A DNA stretch of 64,000 nucleotides from positions 1,478,001 through 1,542,000 of the forward strand of contig CADCSX010000010.1 in assembly GCA_902805475.1 (NCBI GenBank), given 5' to 3'. Shown here in pieces: positions 13,195-22,766 of this stretch; position 1 is the stretch's first letter; every line of letters begins with the position of its first letter. A program made the position numbers and the translations under genes. The notes beneath the pieces were generated by a model, which saw nothing but the letters and a program-made list of their open reading frames with translations, had not been told where the DNA came from and ran no database searches. Source of the stretch: Entonaema liquescens. Its lineage: Eukaryota; Ascomycota; Sordariomycetes; Xylariales; Xylariaceae.

Positions 13195-14357
13195 TCACCT
13201 CTCTCCGGCCAGCCGGCGGCGTCGGACCTCGCCGAGGGCCTTGGAGCCGCTCAGGAAGATGCTGACGGAGACGAGGCCGATGAAGGGCAGGGTCTGGAAT
13301 AGGTTCCACGTGGAGTAGTACAGGAAGAAGACGAGCTCCATCGCCGCGATGGAACCTAAAAAGGTACTGTGAGCGACAGGCGCAGCGCTCAACGCCGTGG
13401 GAAGATGCGAAAGGTTAGCGCCAAGGATACCCCACTGTATTCCTGTGTTAGCCAAGACCATCTATGCCGTTTTATTTGCTCCCTGGTCACAATTTGCATG
13501 CTCTTGTAGAGTGTGACTCTTCGCCAGCCCGTGCACAATACAATGGAGAGGAGAAGGGTGAATACATACGCTGACGAGTAAAAGCGGGATGGTGGCCAGG
13601 ACGGCGAACACGAAGACGATGGAGATGAGCTTAGGCGGGCTCTTGGGGTCGGCGCGGAAGATGTGGTGGATCTCCTCGAGTTTGCCGTAGCGCAGCGGCT
13701 TCTCGTAGACGAGCGGCTTGGCAGCCGGGTCACGCACTATCTCCACGTCGAACACGTCCTTGACGAGGCCTGCGGAGGAGCCAAATGAGGCGATGACTAG
13801 AGAGGCCTTGAGCGGGGTGGTTGCGATGGCGAGTTGGAGGGGGAGGTCGCTTTGTTTCTGCGCAAGTGTGTATGTTAGGATATATATAATAATAAACTAT
13901 AAGAGAAGAGGAAGGGGATTGACGCACAATCTCGACAGTCGCTTTACCGTTTTCCTTAACGGTCAATGGGAACGGGGCCTCGAGACCCGAGGCCGGCTCG
14001 CGGAGCACGAGGAACGCCTGGTGAGGACGCTTGCCCTTGCCGTCCTCTTTGGCCGTGAGGATGACCTTCAAGCTATCGGAGCTATCAAAGACCACAGGCT
14101 TCGGGAGAACAGGACTCTTGTCGTTGAATCTATAGTATTCGAATGACACCAATTAGCCCCTCAAATTCAAAAAAAAAAAAAAAAAAAGTAGCAGCAATTC
14201 ATCTCGGAACATACTGTCTGACATCCTTATCCTTAGTCCCGGCCTTCTTCGCCGTCACAGTGAGTTTCGCATCGTCGAAGCCCCAAGACGAAGCTGCCTG
14301 AGCGGCGCCGGTGGCCAGCAGCAAGAGGGGCGCCACGAACGAGCGTAGGAATCGCAT
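13195..14357 (-). CDS. SWP1: Oligosaccharyltransferase subunit SWP1 (ribophorin II)
   Basis: Subunit of the ER oligosaccharyltransferase that adds N-glycans to nascent proteins. Exons on the minus strand: 14357-14215, 14129-13928, 13857-13570 and 13434-13195, giving 290 residues, the usual size for fungal SWP1. A signal peptide occupies about residues 1-21. The lumenal domain follows, and the C-terminus has three hydrophobic membrane segments (ISIVFVFAVLATIPLLLVS, the SIAAMELVFFLYY region and LPFIGLVSVSIFLSG), ending in the basic GEVRRRRLAGER typical of the family. All exon phases agree. The first intron contains an 18-base A/T run. The third intron carries an overlapping open frame that is not coding. 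Confidence 0.92.
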
Positions 14358-14749
14358 TGTGTCGTTGGGAGAGGGCGGTGGTGACAATGGCAATGGCAAC
14401 TTGGAGGGGAGAAGTTGTTGGACGTTGCAATAGCTACCAAGTACCAGTTCAACTTGCTGGAGCTTCAATTGAACACAATAACCCGTTCCACTTTTTTCCC
14501 GGTGATGTTCGCTGCTGTCGTTGTGGCTGACGTGGTTTCACTTTATCGATAAGCCTTGGTTATCGAATGGTAGGACAGTATCAGAGTCTTCGCAATTCAC
14601 ACGGCTTTTCACTAGGAGCTTCAATAGGTAATACAGTTATTGTCTTCGTCACTTATCGTTTAGAGTGAAAGTAATCGAGTAAGAGCCATTGTTGGATTAT
14701 TTAATATATGTGATATTTTATAGAAGGTCATCAAATATTTGTATTAAGC
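14358..14749. other. SWP1 promoter / M28 gene 3' region
   Basis: Upstream region of SWP1 (minus strand) and downstream region of the M28 gene. It contains a TTATCGAT / TTATCGAA pair near 14545-14570. No gene seen. Confidence 0.4.
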
Positions 14750-15910
14750 TTATAGCTCCGATCTATCCCTAATAGCTTGCTCCTTGTCCCCTGAAAGCGG
14801 CTGGCTTATAAAAGCATCTAACTCCAACCACTCTGCTGCAAACGCCGTGACAATCTTGGCCCAGTCATCTAAGGAGTCTATATCTAGATGCTCGCCATCA
14901 TCATCCATAGTATGCCACGTACTAGGGAAGGGCGAAGGAATAATGTGCAGCACCTCAACGCCTCGTACCATAAAGGGTACGTGGTCATCCCCGATATACG
15001 CTCTGGTGAATTGGGATGCTTGTTTATTAGATTCCGGTAAGAAGGGATTTTTCGGTTTGGTCTTGAGGAGGCCTAGTTTCCGCATCCTCCCTTCTATCTT
15101 GGACATGCCCTGGTAAGCCCAGTGCGTCGATCGAAAGTACGAAGGAACGTGAGGGTCTGTCGCCCCCAGAAGATCTATAAGTAAAAAGAGACTGATGGAA
15201 TCGAGACGGGTTCGATATACCGAGTTGCTTTCGTGCAACTTGGAATCCCAGTTCTCCGCGAGTGCCCGAGCGCCGTAAAGGGAGTCCGTGTCAGTCCAGC
15301 TAACCCAAGCTTCTTCTCCGTCCAGGAGTAGAATCTGAACTCCCTTCTCTTCCTCCAGACCTAAGCCAGCATCGCCAGATTCTTCCATAGCCTGCCATTT
15401 CTTCGTCAGAGCTTCATCGATGCTTCGCGCCACGTGCATTAGCACGGCACAAGGAGCAGCGCTGTCCGTAGCTCCGATGAATCCCTCTGGCCGGTAAAGA
15501 CTATCGTAATGCGCAACCAGAGTCAAACGACCGACATCTCCGGGCTGTGCCCACGGCGGATCACGGGTGATAATAAGATTCTTAAAAGGAATGTCCGTAT
15601 CACCCGTAGCTGGGGTCTTGGATGTCGTGTTGTGCCAGTCGATATTCCATTTCGGAAGCTGCTGCGAGAAGAAGTCGACAAAATGGTGCTGCACAGCAAT
15701 AGATCCGGGTGTTCCAGGTACCCGAGGTATCAAGATGGGCGATAAGAGCGATCCAGTCTTAATGTCGAAGTCGTGGGCGCCGCTAGGAATATAGCGAAGT
15801 GCATCTTCTGACAGCTCTTCATACGCAAACACATGAGCCGAAAGAAGGAACACGAGCAGTGCAATAGTCCCGATACGAGCCCATTGAAGGGAGTCCTTTA
15901 TATAACCCAT
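14750..15910 (-). CDS. Glutaminyl-peptide cyclotransferase-like M28 metalloprotein
   Basis: Single exon, 386 residues. The ATG at 15910 is used because the longer frame upstream lacks an ATG. A membrane or signal segment lies at about residues 12-28, consistent with a type II or secreted protein. The zinc-ligand pattern of glutaminyl cyclases in the M28 family is visible: D149 (ATDSAAPC), E199/E200 (LDGEEAW) and H333 (TWHTMDDDGEHLD). Family members convert N-terminal glutamine to pyroglutamate; fungal copies are often annotated simply as peptide hydrolases, so the substrate is inferred. It runs in the same direction as SWP1 and the aldo-keto reductase but with separate promoters. Confidence 0.85.
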   Translation of the reverse strand: MGYIKDSLQWARIGTIALLVFLLSAHVFAYEELSEDALRYIPSGAHDFDIKTGSLLSPILIPRVPGTPGSIAVQHHFVDFFSQQLPKWNIDWHNTTSKTPATGDTDIPFKNLIITRDPPWAQPGDVGRLTLVAHYDSLYRPEGFIGATDSAAPCAVLMHVARSIDEALTKKWQAMEESGDAGLGLEEEKGVQILLLDGEEAWVSWTDTDSLYGARALAENWDSKLHESNSVYRTRLDSISLFLLIDLLGATDPHVPSYFRSTHWAYQGMSKIEGRMRKLGLLKTKPKNPFLPESNKQASQFTRAYIGDDHVPFMVRGVEVLHIIPSPFPSTWHTMDDDGEHLDIDSLDDWAKIVTAFAAEWLELDAFISQPLSGDKEQAIRDRSEL

Positions 15911-16349
15911 CAAGACTTGAAGTGATACACCCCGGCTTGTCCCACCAACGTTCAAATATCAAGACATTACGATTGTGAAGTTGACGCGGTAGGGTTTAAA
16001 AAGTACATGTGGACAATGTGTTATATTAAATGCCCGGGTTAAGTATATATGTACCTAAGTACCTCGTAGCTTTTTCTTCCAGTCCCGACTGCGGCTAATT
16101 TTCCGAGTACCTGCGCTAGCAGCACCTAATTCTTAGGTAGGTATCAGACGCCATACATGTACTATGTAGTCGCTTGTTACAGGGATAACCATGCAGTCTT
16201 TTTGTCGCTCATCAACTTTTAGAAGGACTTAGACAGAACAACAATACAATTTAAGTTTCTAAATAAAAATACCCTTAGCTACAATAAATTATCCCCAACT
16301 AATAAAAGCTCAGTCTAAAACACGTCAAAATTATACATGAGTCGCTCAT
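15911..16349. other. Promoter of M28 gene
   Basis: Contains repeated TACCTAAGTACCT-type simple motifs (16045-16065) but no gene or RNA that I can support. Confidence 0.4.
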
Positions 16350-17486
16350 TCAAAGATGGTAAGGCGGCCCGTGGCCATCAACCGTGGACCATACAGCGTC
16401 AATAGCCTCCGCAAGCTCAGCAGGGAGCGGCCCAGCATCAATCGCGTCAAGAGTCTGGTTAAGCTGGTTCAAGTTGGAAACGCCGAAGACCACACCGTCG
16501 CCATACTTCCCGTCCAGGACGCTATGGAATGCCGTCCAACGCAGTGCAGCCGCGTGCCCGCTGATACCGTGCTTCTCGGCCGCAGCCAGGACTACGTCTA
16601 CCGCCTCTTCGACGGGAGCGTGGCCGTAAAGATTCTTGTATAGTGATCCGATTGGGTTCTAGTAGGTATTTTAGTAGTCAGTCCGCATGTTTCGGAAATT
16701 CTCATTTCGGAGACTTACGTCGTCTTTCCACCGCGACGTGGCTAATCTGTCGGCGTTGCTGCGGAAAATTCCCCCTGCGGCGGGACTAACCCGCGGGTCA
16801 ACTTGAGATCTTTTGACTTTTTCCCGATATCAACATACCTATATGCATAGAAGGGGATATTATGTTTGCGCAAGAGCGGAAATAGCGCCCTCTCGCCACC
16901 CCTGGCCAGCGCATTATAGTGTCCCTGGAACAAGCTCGGCTTCACATAGCCCTTCTCCTCGCAGATGTCGAGGAACTTCTGCACCTCGTCCTCGCTGTAG
17001 TTGGACAGCCCGAATTTCTTGTACTTACCCTGCCTGAAGCCCTCGTCTATGGCCCGCGCCGTGTCCTCGAAGGGCGTCGTGCGGTCGGGCACGTGCAGGT
17101 ACATGGTCTCTACGCTGGTGACCCGGAGATCCTCTAGAGACTGCTTGATGCTCTGCTCGATCTTCGCAGGCGCATGCGGCGAGGAAGTTCCGGCGCCGTC
17201 CCTGACCTTCGTGTGGATGATAAACCGTGAGGGCGCCCCGGCTAGTCCGAGGCGCTCCTCTGAGCCGGGGTAGTTGCGCCCCGTGTCGACCTCCTTGCCC
17301 CCGCGGTTGTAGAACGTGTCTAAAAGGGCTTTGACTTCCTCGGGGCTATCCCAGTGCACAATGCCGGGGTGGGCGGCTTTGCTGCCCACCTATGATTCTG
17401 TGATTAGAAATAACTACTCGTAGGTGATAGGACACACATACCGTATGGGTACCAAGGATGACTTTTACGGGTGCTGAAGGAGACAT
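16350..17486 (-). CDS. Aldo-keto reductase, AKR7/aflatoxin-aldehyde-reductase type
   Basis: NADPH-dependent reductase of aldehydes. Four exons: 17486-17442, 17389-16839, 16785-16719 and 16658-16350, giving 323 residues, normal for AKR7. The catalytic tetrad is present: D50 and Y55 (EVDTGRNY), K76 (HTKV) and H114 (YLHVPD). The family segments FYAYSPAAGG and RWKDDNPIGSLY are recovered only when the introns are removed, which supports the splice sites; the C-terminus is GPPYHL. A TATA element (17596-17607) lies about 110 bp upstream of the ATG, and a periodic CCGCA array lies further out. The neighbouring Zn2Cys6 regulator is transcribed in the same direction and is a plausible controller. The physiological substrate is unknown. 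Confidence 0.9.
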
Positions 17487-17595
17487 ATTGGGCAATGGAG
17501 AGATGTTTTAGAGGATTTAGAATATAGGCTGGTATGTTTTTAGAGTGATATAGAATGAGATATGCTTCATACACTGAAGAGCTCGTTTGCCGACT

Positions 17596-17607
17596 TTATA
17601 TATATAA
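17596..17607 (-). promoter_or_regulatory. TATA-type element of reductase gene
   Basis: TTATATATATAA read on the minus strand, about 110 bp upstream of the reductase ATG at 17486, followed upstream by a GC-rich CCGGCGGGG stretch. Confidence 0.5.
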
Positions 17608-17770
17608 CCGGCGGGGTCTGCAACCCCCAACGACTTGCGCCGGATATCATAACCTCGTTCTCGTTTAATCACCCCTGGAGCGTGCTTTGAAATCGTTCTG
17701 AATACGTCAACAATGTTTCCTTCGAAGTTGCAAGCTCACCTCGTGTGGCGCGATCGACTGATTAGGGATT

Positions 17771-17808
17771 CCGCAAGAATTCCGCAGATTCTCCGCAAGT
17801 TGGCCGCA
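17771..17808. promoter_or_regulatory. Four CCGCA boxes at exact 11-bp period
   Basis: CCGCA begins at 17771, 17782, 17793 and 17804 (two of them CCGCAAG), so the boxes repeat every 11 bp, about one helical turn, 285-320 bp upstream of the reductase ATG. The complementary TGCGG contains the CGG triplet recognised by Zn2Cys6 proteins, one of which is encoded next door. Function is inferred; another CCGCAAG occurs at about 18120. Confidence 0.45.
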
Positions 17809-18265
17809 TCCCGCCTGTCTTGACTAATAGGGTTGGGGCGCGCCTTTTATTATACATGCTCGGATAGATATTTATGCCGAACAGAAATATTAGTAGCGGA
17901 ATATCAGTGTTAAGCTGTAGGCTTTTATACTGTATTGTTTCTGTCTTGTGGAGTTATCAACTTATCATTATGGCTCAACTACTTACAAGATGACCTTACT
18001 AAGAATCATCGGATCTCAAAGTTGGCGTAATACGGTATTATCATAAGACTTTATAGTCCCTAGGTATCATCGAATCATTTTTGATTAGGTCAATCAGTGG
18101 AATCTATGAAGTCCCTTTCCGCAAGTTCACGAAGTTGACTTAGATTTGAGAGTGAAGGTTAGAGGTATCATTCTAAGCTAGCTCGTATATCGCATTAGAA
18201 ATAACTAAAAAGAACTTTCACCAAGATTCAAAATGAGTGTTACGATTAGATGCCCACATCATCAA

Positions 18266-19567
18266 TTATACTCTAATTGCTTTGCTACTCTTGTCAATCC
18301 AGCACTTCATCTTATCTGTGCCAACTACACATGTCCAAACTATCTTTACCAGATCGTCAAACTCATCAGCACTATGCTGAGAGATCAGCGGCCCGGGCTG
18401 CAAAGACGGCACCAGCAGCGGCTCCTTAGCAGACGACAACTCGAACCACTCCATCGCTGAATCCGCCTCCCACAGCCCCCGCCGAGCCGTAAACATAACC
18501 GCCCCGGTACACTCCGCCCACCCCTTGGTCAACACATCGTACACGTTGGAGATGGTATCGATGATAAGCTGCGACCGGCGAACGCTCTCGATCAGGATCC
18601 ACAACTGCCACATCCCCGACGCCGTCTCGTACTCCCGGTCGAACGTACTCATCATCGCCCAGTCCAGAGATGATCGCCGGAACACGTCTTCCCCCCGGTA
18701 CCGCCGCGCCGCAGAGCACAGCTGCGTCACCCACTGCCGCAGCGTCGCCTGCTGCTTCTCCGCGTGCGCACGCGCCCGCACTGACCCGTCGAAGAGTAGT
18801 ATGAACTGGTACGCGAAGAGCGCGTGCACGCGCGCCAGCTGCGCGCGTATGCCCTGCGCGCCGCCGGCCTGGCACGGGCCCTGGGTGCCGAGCGCAGCCG
18901 AGCGCCACTCCGCGATCTGGAGGACGGTATCCGTGACGGCCGGGGTGCGGCCGACGTACGCGGCGAGCGTGGTGAAGGCGTCCTGGAGACACACGGGCAG
19001 GCCGTTGTCGTACAGCCGGCGGTGGATGAAGCTGTTGTAGCCGTTGCGCACCCAGAAGTGCAGCATTTCGTCGACGGCGCGGATGAACGGCTGTAGGTCG
19101 AGGTTGGGGGTGGTGGTTTTCGGTTGCTTCTGGCTGTGCTGCAGGACCCACGTCTCGTCCCCGAGAAACCAGGGAGACGGCGTGCTGGGGACGTCGTCGC
19201 TTTCGAGCGTGGGTCTTTGGGCTGGTTGGCTTTGGCTGGGGAGATGGGCCGGTGGGGAGGGGATGTACGGCATGATCATATCCGATAGGGAGACGTCGAG
19301 GTCGGCGGCTCCGATGGCGCCCCAGTCGCCGAAATCGAGACCGGGTCCCGGGATGTCGGCATCGACCGGGATCTGGGGTTGGACCGCGGGGAGTTCTTCG
19401 GGTTGACTAATACCTACGGTCGGGTTTCTCCGTCTCCTCTTGGGCTGCGGATAGACGCAGTCTACATCTCTGTCCAGACACCGCTGGCATTCGGGGAGCT
19501 GCTTATCGCATCTGCGCTTGGAGTCCGCACATGCGATGCAGGCTTTCTGGCGAGGAATTGCGGGCAT
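18266..19567 (-). CDS. Zn2Cys6 fungal transcription regulator
   Basis: Single exon, 433 residues. The binuclear zinc cluster is complete with cysteines 10, 13, 20, 27, 30 and 37 (CX2CX6CX6CX2CX6C), followed by a basic KRRRRN stretch that may serve as nuclear signal and linker. The remainder is helical, with no Fungal_trans motif that I can place confidently; it resembles the AflR/AflJ-like C-terminal regions of small cluster regulators (low certainty). The central portion (about 18700-19050) is unusually GC-rich, which explains long antisense open frames. It is 780 bp upstream of the reductase, in the same orientation, suggesting a regulator-target pair. Confidence 0.88.
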   Translation of the reverse strand: MPAIPRQKACIACADSKRRCDKQLPECQRCLDRDVDCVYPQPKRRRRNPTVGISQPEELPAVQPQIPVDADIPGPGLDFGDWGAIGAADLDVSLSDMIMPYIPSPPAHLPSQSQPAQRPTLESDDVPSTPSPWFLGDETWVLQHSQKQPKTTTPNLDLQPFIRAVDEMLHFWVRNGYNSFIHRRLYDNGLPVCLQDAFTTLAAYVGRTPAVTDTVLQIAEWRSAALGTQGPCQAGGAQGIRAQLARVHALFAYQFILLFDGSVRARAHAEKQQATLRQWVTQLCSAARRYRGEDVFRRSSLDWAMMSTFDREYETASGMWQLWILIESVRRSQLIIDTISNVYDVLTKGWAECTGAVMFTARRGLWEADSAMEWFELSSAKEPLLVPSLQPGPLISQHSADEFDDLVKIVWTCVVGTDKMKCWIDKSSKAIRV

Positions 19568-19981
19568 AGTTGCGGGAGATGGAACCCTGTAATTGTTTTG
19601 GGGAATTCAATGCTAAACCTGATTTGACGCCGCATTTTTACCTGCTAGGTTAGATGGTTATGTAGTCCCCCTTTTCGATGCTGCTTACAAATGGGTATTC
19701 GTATACATATACCCGTTTAGGGGGAGCTATGTAATATGTCATCCCGGTAGCTTCGGAGCTATCCCGATGTGGGGCGGCGAGTGCTGATATAATACTAGGA
19801 TAGGGGGTATTTAGACTATTAATATTATCAAGACAGAGGAATATACGATTGTAAAGTCAGTTAAACTTATTTTTTGATGAAGCAAGTGTTTCTTATGTCG
19901 CCATATCTAATATATTGTGGACTAAACACGATATTAATAGTACTAAAAGATGAGTGCCCTGTTATAGTGTAGTCCTAGTAC
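19568..19981. other. Regulator promoter region
   Basis: Upstream of the Zn2Cys6 gene. It holds a repeated CCCGTTTAGGGGGA / CCCGGTAGC-like stretch around 19710-19770 but no gene. Confidence 0.35.
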
Positions 19982-20433
19982 CTAGAACCATCTAACCCTA
20001 TTCATCCTCCTCGTAGTCACAACAACGGCAACAGCAACACCAGTACAGAGGACAAATGTACCGCATATAAAAAACCAGATAATTGTAACGGAACTGACAA
20101 CAATTACCAGAGCCTTCGCTGTCGTCAGAGGAGCTAAGGCAGTTGCCCATGATTCCTCTACTCCTGCTCTGTTGTTGCGGGTTGTATGTGAGATGAGATT
20201 GGCGAGGAAGATACCTATATCTAGGTAAGCTCCTATGTTGCTGATAGGGAAACAGACGGGGTTTCTGGTTGGGTTTGCTTGCGGCTGGCGGTTAGGAGAG
20301 GTAGGTTGAGGATGATGGAGAAGATACTGCTAAAAAAAATGAAGAGAGGATAGATTGTTAAATAGGCTTGGTATTTTCCCTGTTTTCTAAGTAGAGCGCG
20401 ATCAAGATAGCCAAGAAGTATTACAATAATCAT
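19982..20433 (-). CDS. Putative small membrane protein (probable 1-nt frameshift)
   Basis: Two minus-strand frames join into one sensible protein. From the ATG at 20433 the first frame reads a hydrophobic protein through YLTIYPLFIFF and IILNLPLL to ASRKQTQPE. The next frame continues NPVCFPISNIGAYLDIGIFL, then ANLISHTTRNN, a strongly hydrophobic helix (VTIIWFFICGTFVLCTG) and the basic end TTRRMNRVRWF with a stop at 19984-19982. One extra base in an AAA run near 20262-20264 makes the whole stretch exactly 151 codons. The second frame has no start codon of its own near its beginning. Four membrane segments are predicted by eye. I do not recognise the family, and extra upstream exons are possible. 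It overlaps a 50-residue alternative ORF (19998-20150). Confidence 0.4.
19998..20150 (-). CDS. Alternative 50-aa ORF with MGNC acylation signal
   Basis: Begins MGNCLSSSDD, a good N-myristoylation plus palmitoylation signal, and ends with a cysteine run (CCCCRCCDYEEDE). It overlaps the putative membrane-protein frame in another register, so one of the two is probably not translated. Against dismissal: the 32 bp at its start (20159-20128) match 27 of 32 bases of the start of the plus-strand ORF at 21660, with three of the five differences synonymous in this frame. I keep it as a weak candidate only. Confidence 0.2.
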   Translation of the reverse strand: MGNCLSSSDDSEGSGNCCQFRYNYLVFYMRYICPLYWCCCCRCCDYEEDE

Positions 20434-21659
20434 GAATCTAACACCACACGCAATTCTCTATTCACTATCTAGGTAGGTATGCCAACATTCTCGATGAAAT
20501 ATCCGAGACGGAGGGTGCGTTAAGTGTTTACAGTCACTTGCTTCTACGACTCAGGATTGGAGTTTCTTGTTGAACAAAATATCTTTTACTATGCTTCGTA
20601 GGTTACCTTCGTGACAGATTATTACGTGTCGTATACGTTAGCTGTTAACAGAGTATGTAGACCATGCAGTGTGTCCCACACGGCTCGATCAGAGTAGGTT
20701 AACAAACTATATAACTTAAGCCACTACTACATATTTATTGATAAGCAGGCAATTGGCCTTGACTACTATCGAGATAATAATTTCATACTCTGTAAAACAC
20801 TCTTTATTTAGCACTGCTAGAACAAGCCCCTTTGATTGACCTACTACCTAGTGTGGTATCTTTCAAACATCCATTAGAAGTGCTATAATGTCCTCGTCTT
20901 TATCGATCATTCAGAACCTGCTAGGATCCTACATTATATAACTAGGACAAAGAGTTTGTTATGTATGTACAGCTATAGTCTTCCATATCTAGGCCGGGAT
21001 TCCTTGTAAAACAACTTGTTGTTTCCGCGCTTCTTGCTCCATTACGTGATAGGGTCTGCGTGTATTTAACGGGGACACCGCAACCTGGTCTATTGAATTT
21101 AATGGTTTGATACGTGTAGAATTAGTTTTCTATGGTTGTTAGTCGAGAAATATATTAATCACGTGAATCGGCCTGACATATTGGATTGCCTTGCTGGATG
21201 CCTAGTCACATACGGGCAATTATACACGAATCTACGCCTCAACAAGAAGGCTTTCGCTCAAAAAATTTCCGGTGAATACTTTAAAGAGTTCCCATTTGAC
21301 TAGGCGGATAATATCTATAGTCCTAGTCACCTCCCCTATCAAGTCACAATAATTAGTCTTCTGAGTCACTTGTCTGCCTGCCTGTCAGGTCAGATACCAA
21401 CAGGGGGTCTTGTGACATACCAGGGGGATTATCCAGATCAGCTGTCTACAAATAGAGGCTGAATAAAGCATAACTATATAATAACCCTCTCCCAACATTT
21501 ATTTTCTTCTGTATCACATCCCCCCAACTTGACTTCTTCACCCGCTAAGCACTAATCCTGACGGATCCGTCTAAGGGAATTACATCCCCCCTATTTTAAC
21601 GGTCTCACCAACCCAAACACCCGCAAAATATCTCACCGACCTTAAGGCGAAGAGGAATC
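20434..21659. other. Intergenic region
   Basis: AT-leaning sequence with no supported gene. A TATA-like TATATAAT at 21475-21482 and a pyrimidine-rich stretch at 21485-21560 form a reasonable promoter for the small ORF at 21660. Confidence 0.4.
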
Positions 21660-21854
21660 ATGGGGAATTGCATGAGCTCCTCGGCATCGAAAAACGATCC
21701 TTACAATAGAAGCGGAGCTAGAGCCGGCCATAAATCCGATCGCCGACAAGCCGCTGGTCACTCATCTGGCCGTTCGCCGGGGCGGTCGTCTCGGCGAAGA
21801 CCGAGAGCCGATGTTCAGATAGGCGAGAGGGAGGTTTATATCGAGAGATGGTGA
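21660..21854 (+). CDS. Small basic protein with N-terminal acylation signal
   Basis: 64 residues starting MGNCMSSSAS: Gly2 fits N-myristoylation and Cys4 palmitoylation, as in membrane-tethered small proteins. The rest is Arg/Ser/Gly-rich (RSPGRSSRRRPRADVQ), so it could be a membrane-anchored basic peptide or the first exon of a larger gene, but I found no convincing continuation before the stop at 21852. A TATA-like element lies about 180 bp upstream, with a pyrimidine-rich leader. Family unknown; too short for certainty. Confidence 0.4.
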   Translation: MGNCMSSSASKNDPYNRSGARAGHKSDRRQAAGHSSGRSPGRSSRRRPRADVQIGEREVYIERW

Positions 21855-22583
21855 CATTTTGACCAGAAAGAGGATGCTCTGGCAGTAGAGCAAGAGCAGA
21901 TGTTATCCAGGTGCCTGGGGAAATAGGGGTTCTTTATATACACCAAGAGGAAGAAGCCATTGCAGAGCTTTTTCATCTGCCTCTACGGGAGTATATTCGC
22001 GTAATTACTTTTAATACACACATCTACCCTTATATTTGCTTTCGAATGGTTCGAGCACCCTGTTCCTCTGAATAGACCTTTAGTGCACAGTCATAATTTC
22101 CACGCCGATGATACGTTCAAGGCACACAATGAATTAAAACTAATGTGAAATATAATAACTTACCTATAGTCACCTTCCCGTTGCTTGCGAATTGCATTTG
22201 TGAACCTGCGGGTTGCATACTACTATACAACGGTATATATGAGGCTGTGCTGCAGTTGGGAGGGCCAACGATGGCTGCCTAGCGTTGTAGAGCTTATCAT
22301 TCAGACAAATCAGTCGACTGTCCCTAGCAGTAGGGGCGAATGCTAACCGACAAGGCGAGGGAGATGAGCCTATTTACAAGTGTCAAGAGATATGTAAAGT
22401 ACCTACATATGTAGTATGAAAAAGTTGAAGCTTGGATAATATTACTATCCCTATATGGGATCCTTGTGGATTATTAGCCGCTACGCTAACAATTCATAAG
22501 TCAGCAAACGTACAGTGCAACAGGGGTAATCCTTTCAGCGCTAATGCGTTCCAACTACAGGCGCACAAAAAATAAAAGAGGGC
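21855..22583. other. Intergenic region
   Basis: No gene, RNA or repeat that I can support. It ends at the downstream side of the tRNA gene. Confidence 0.4.
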
Positions 22584-22590
22584 AAAAAAA
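22584..22590 (-). terminator. Pol III terminator candidate (T7)
   Basis: On the minus strand this is the first run of four or more T after the tRNA 3' end at 22642, about 52 nt downstream. Neither tRNA intron contains a TTTT run, so Pol III could read the whole gene. Confidence 0.55.
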
Positions 22591-22662
22591 TAAATAGAAG
22601 GTTGATTGATTTCTCAATTTAATGAGAAGCATCAGGAATTGAGCCCGATGCGGGGGTCGAAC

Positions 22663-22723
22663 CTATCGAGGTGGGTTAGTACGAGGATGACCCTCTTAAG
22701 AGTTTTTTTATATATTGACTTAC
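22663..22723 (-). other. Spliceosomal-type intron inside tRNA T arm
   Basis: 61 nt beginning GTAAGT and ending GATAG, with a perfect TACTAAC branch site (22681-22675) 12 nt before the acceptor. These are the same signals as the protein-gene introns of this window. Exact GT-AG removal rejoins GCGG and GTTCGACC into a perfect T arm; no other cut does so with splice consensus. It includes the 10-bp palindrome CTCTTAAGAG. No inverted repeats or target-site duplication mark it as a transposon. Confidence 0.7.
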
Positions 22724-22738
22724 CCGCAACCTTGAGAT

Positions 22739-22766
22739 TTCTTTCATCTTGTTTTCACGAGATTTT
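22739..22766 (-). other. Canonical tRNA intron (position 37/38)
   Basis: 28-nt A-rich intron directly 3' of the base after the anticodon, the site cut by the eukaryotic tRNA-splicing endonuclease. The AAGA inside it can form the anticodon-intron pair. Confidence 0.75.

Larger units (their letters stand above)
17487..18265. other. Reductase promoter / regulator 3' region
   Basis: Regulatory space of the aldo-keto reductase. It holds a TATA element and the phased CCGCA boxes listed separately. No gene is seen. Confidence 0.5.

Noticed and set aside
15911..15955. Upstream extension of the M28 gene by 15 codons
   Set aside because: The extended frame begins with TTG rather than ATG, and the ATG at 15910 directly precedes the membrane/signal segment.
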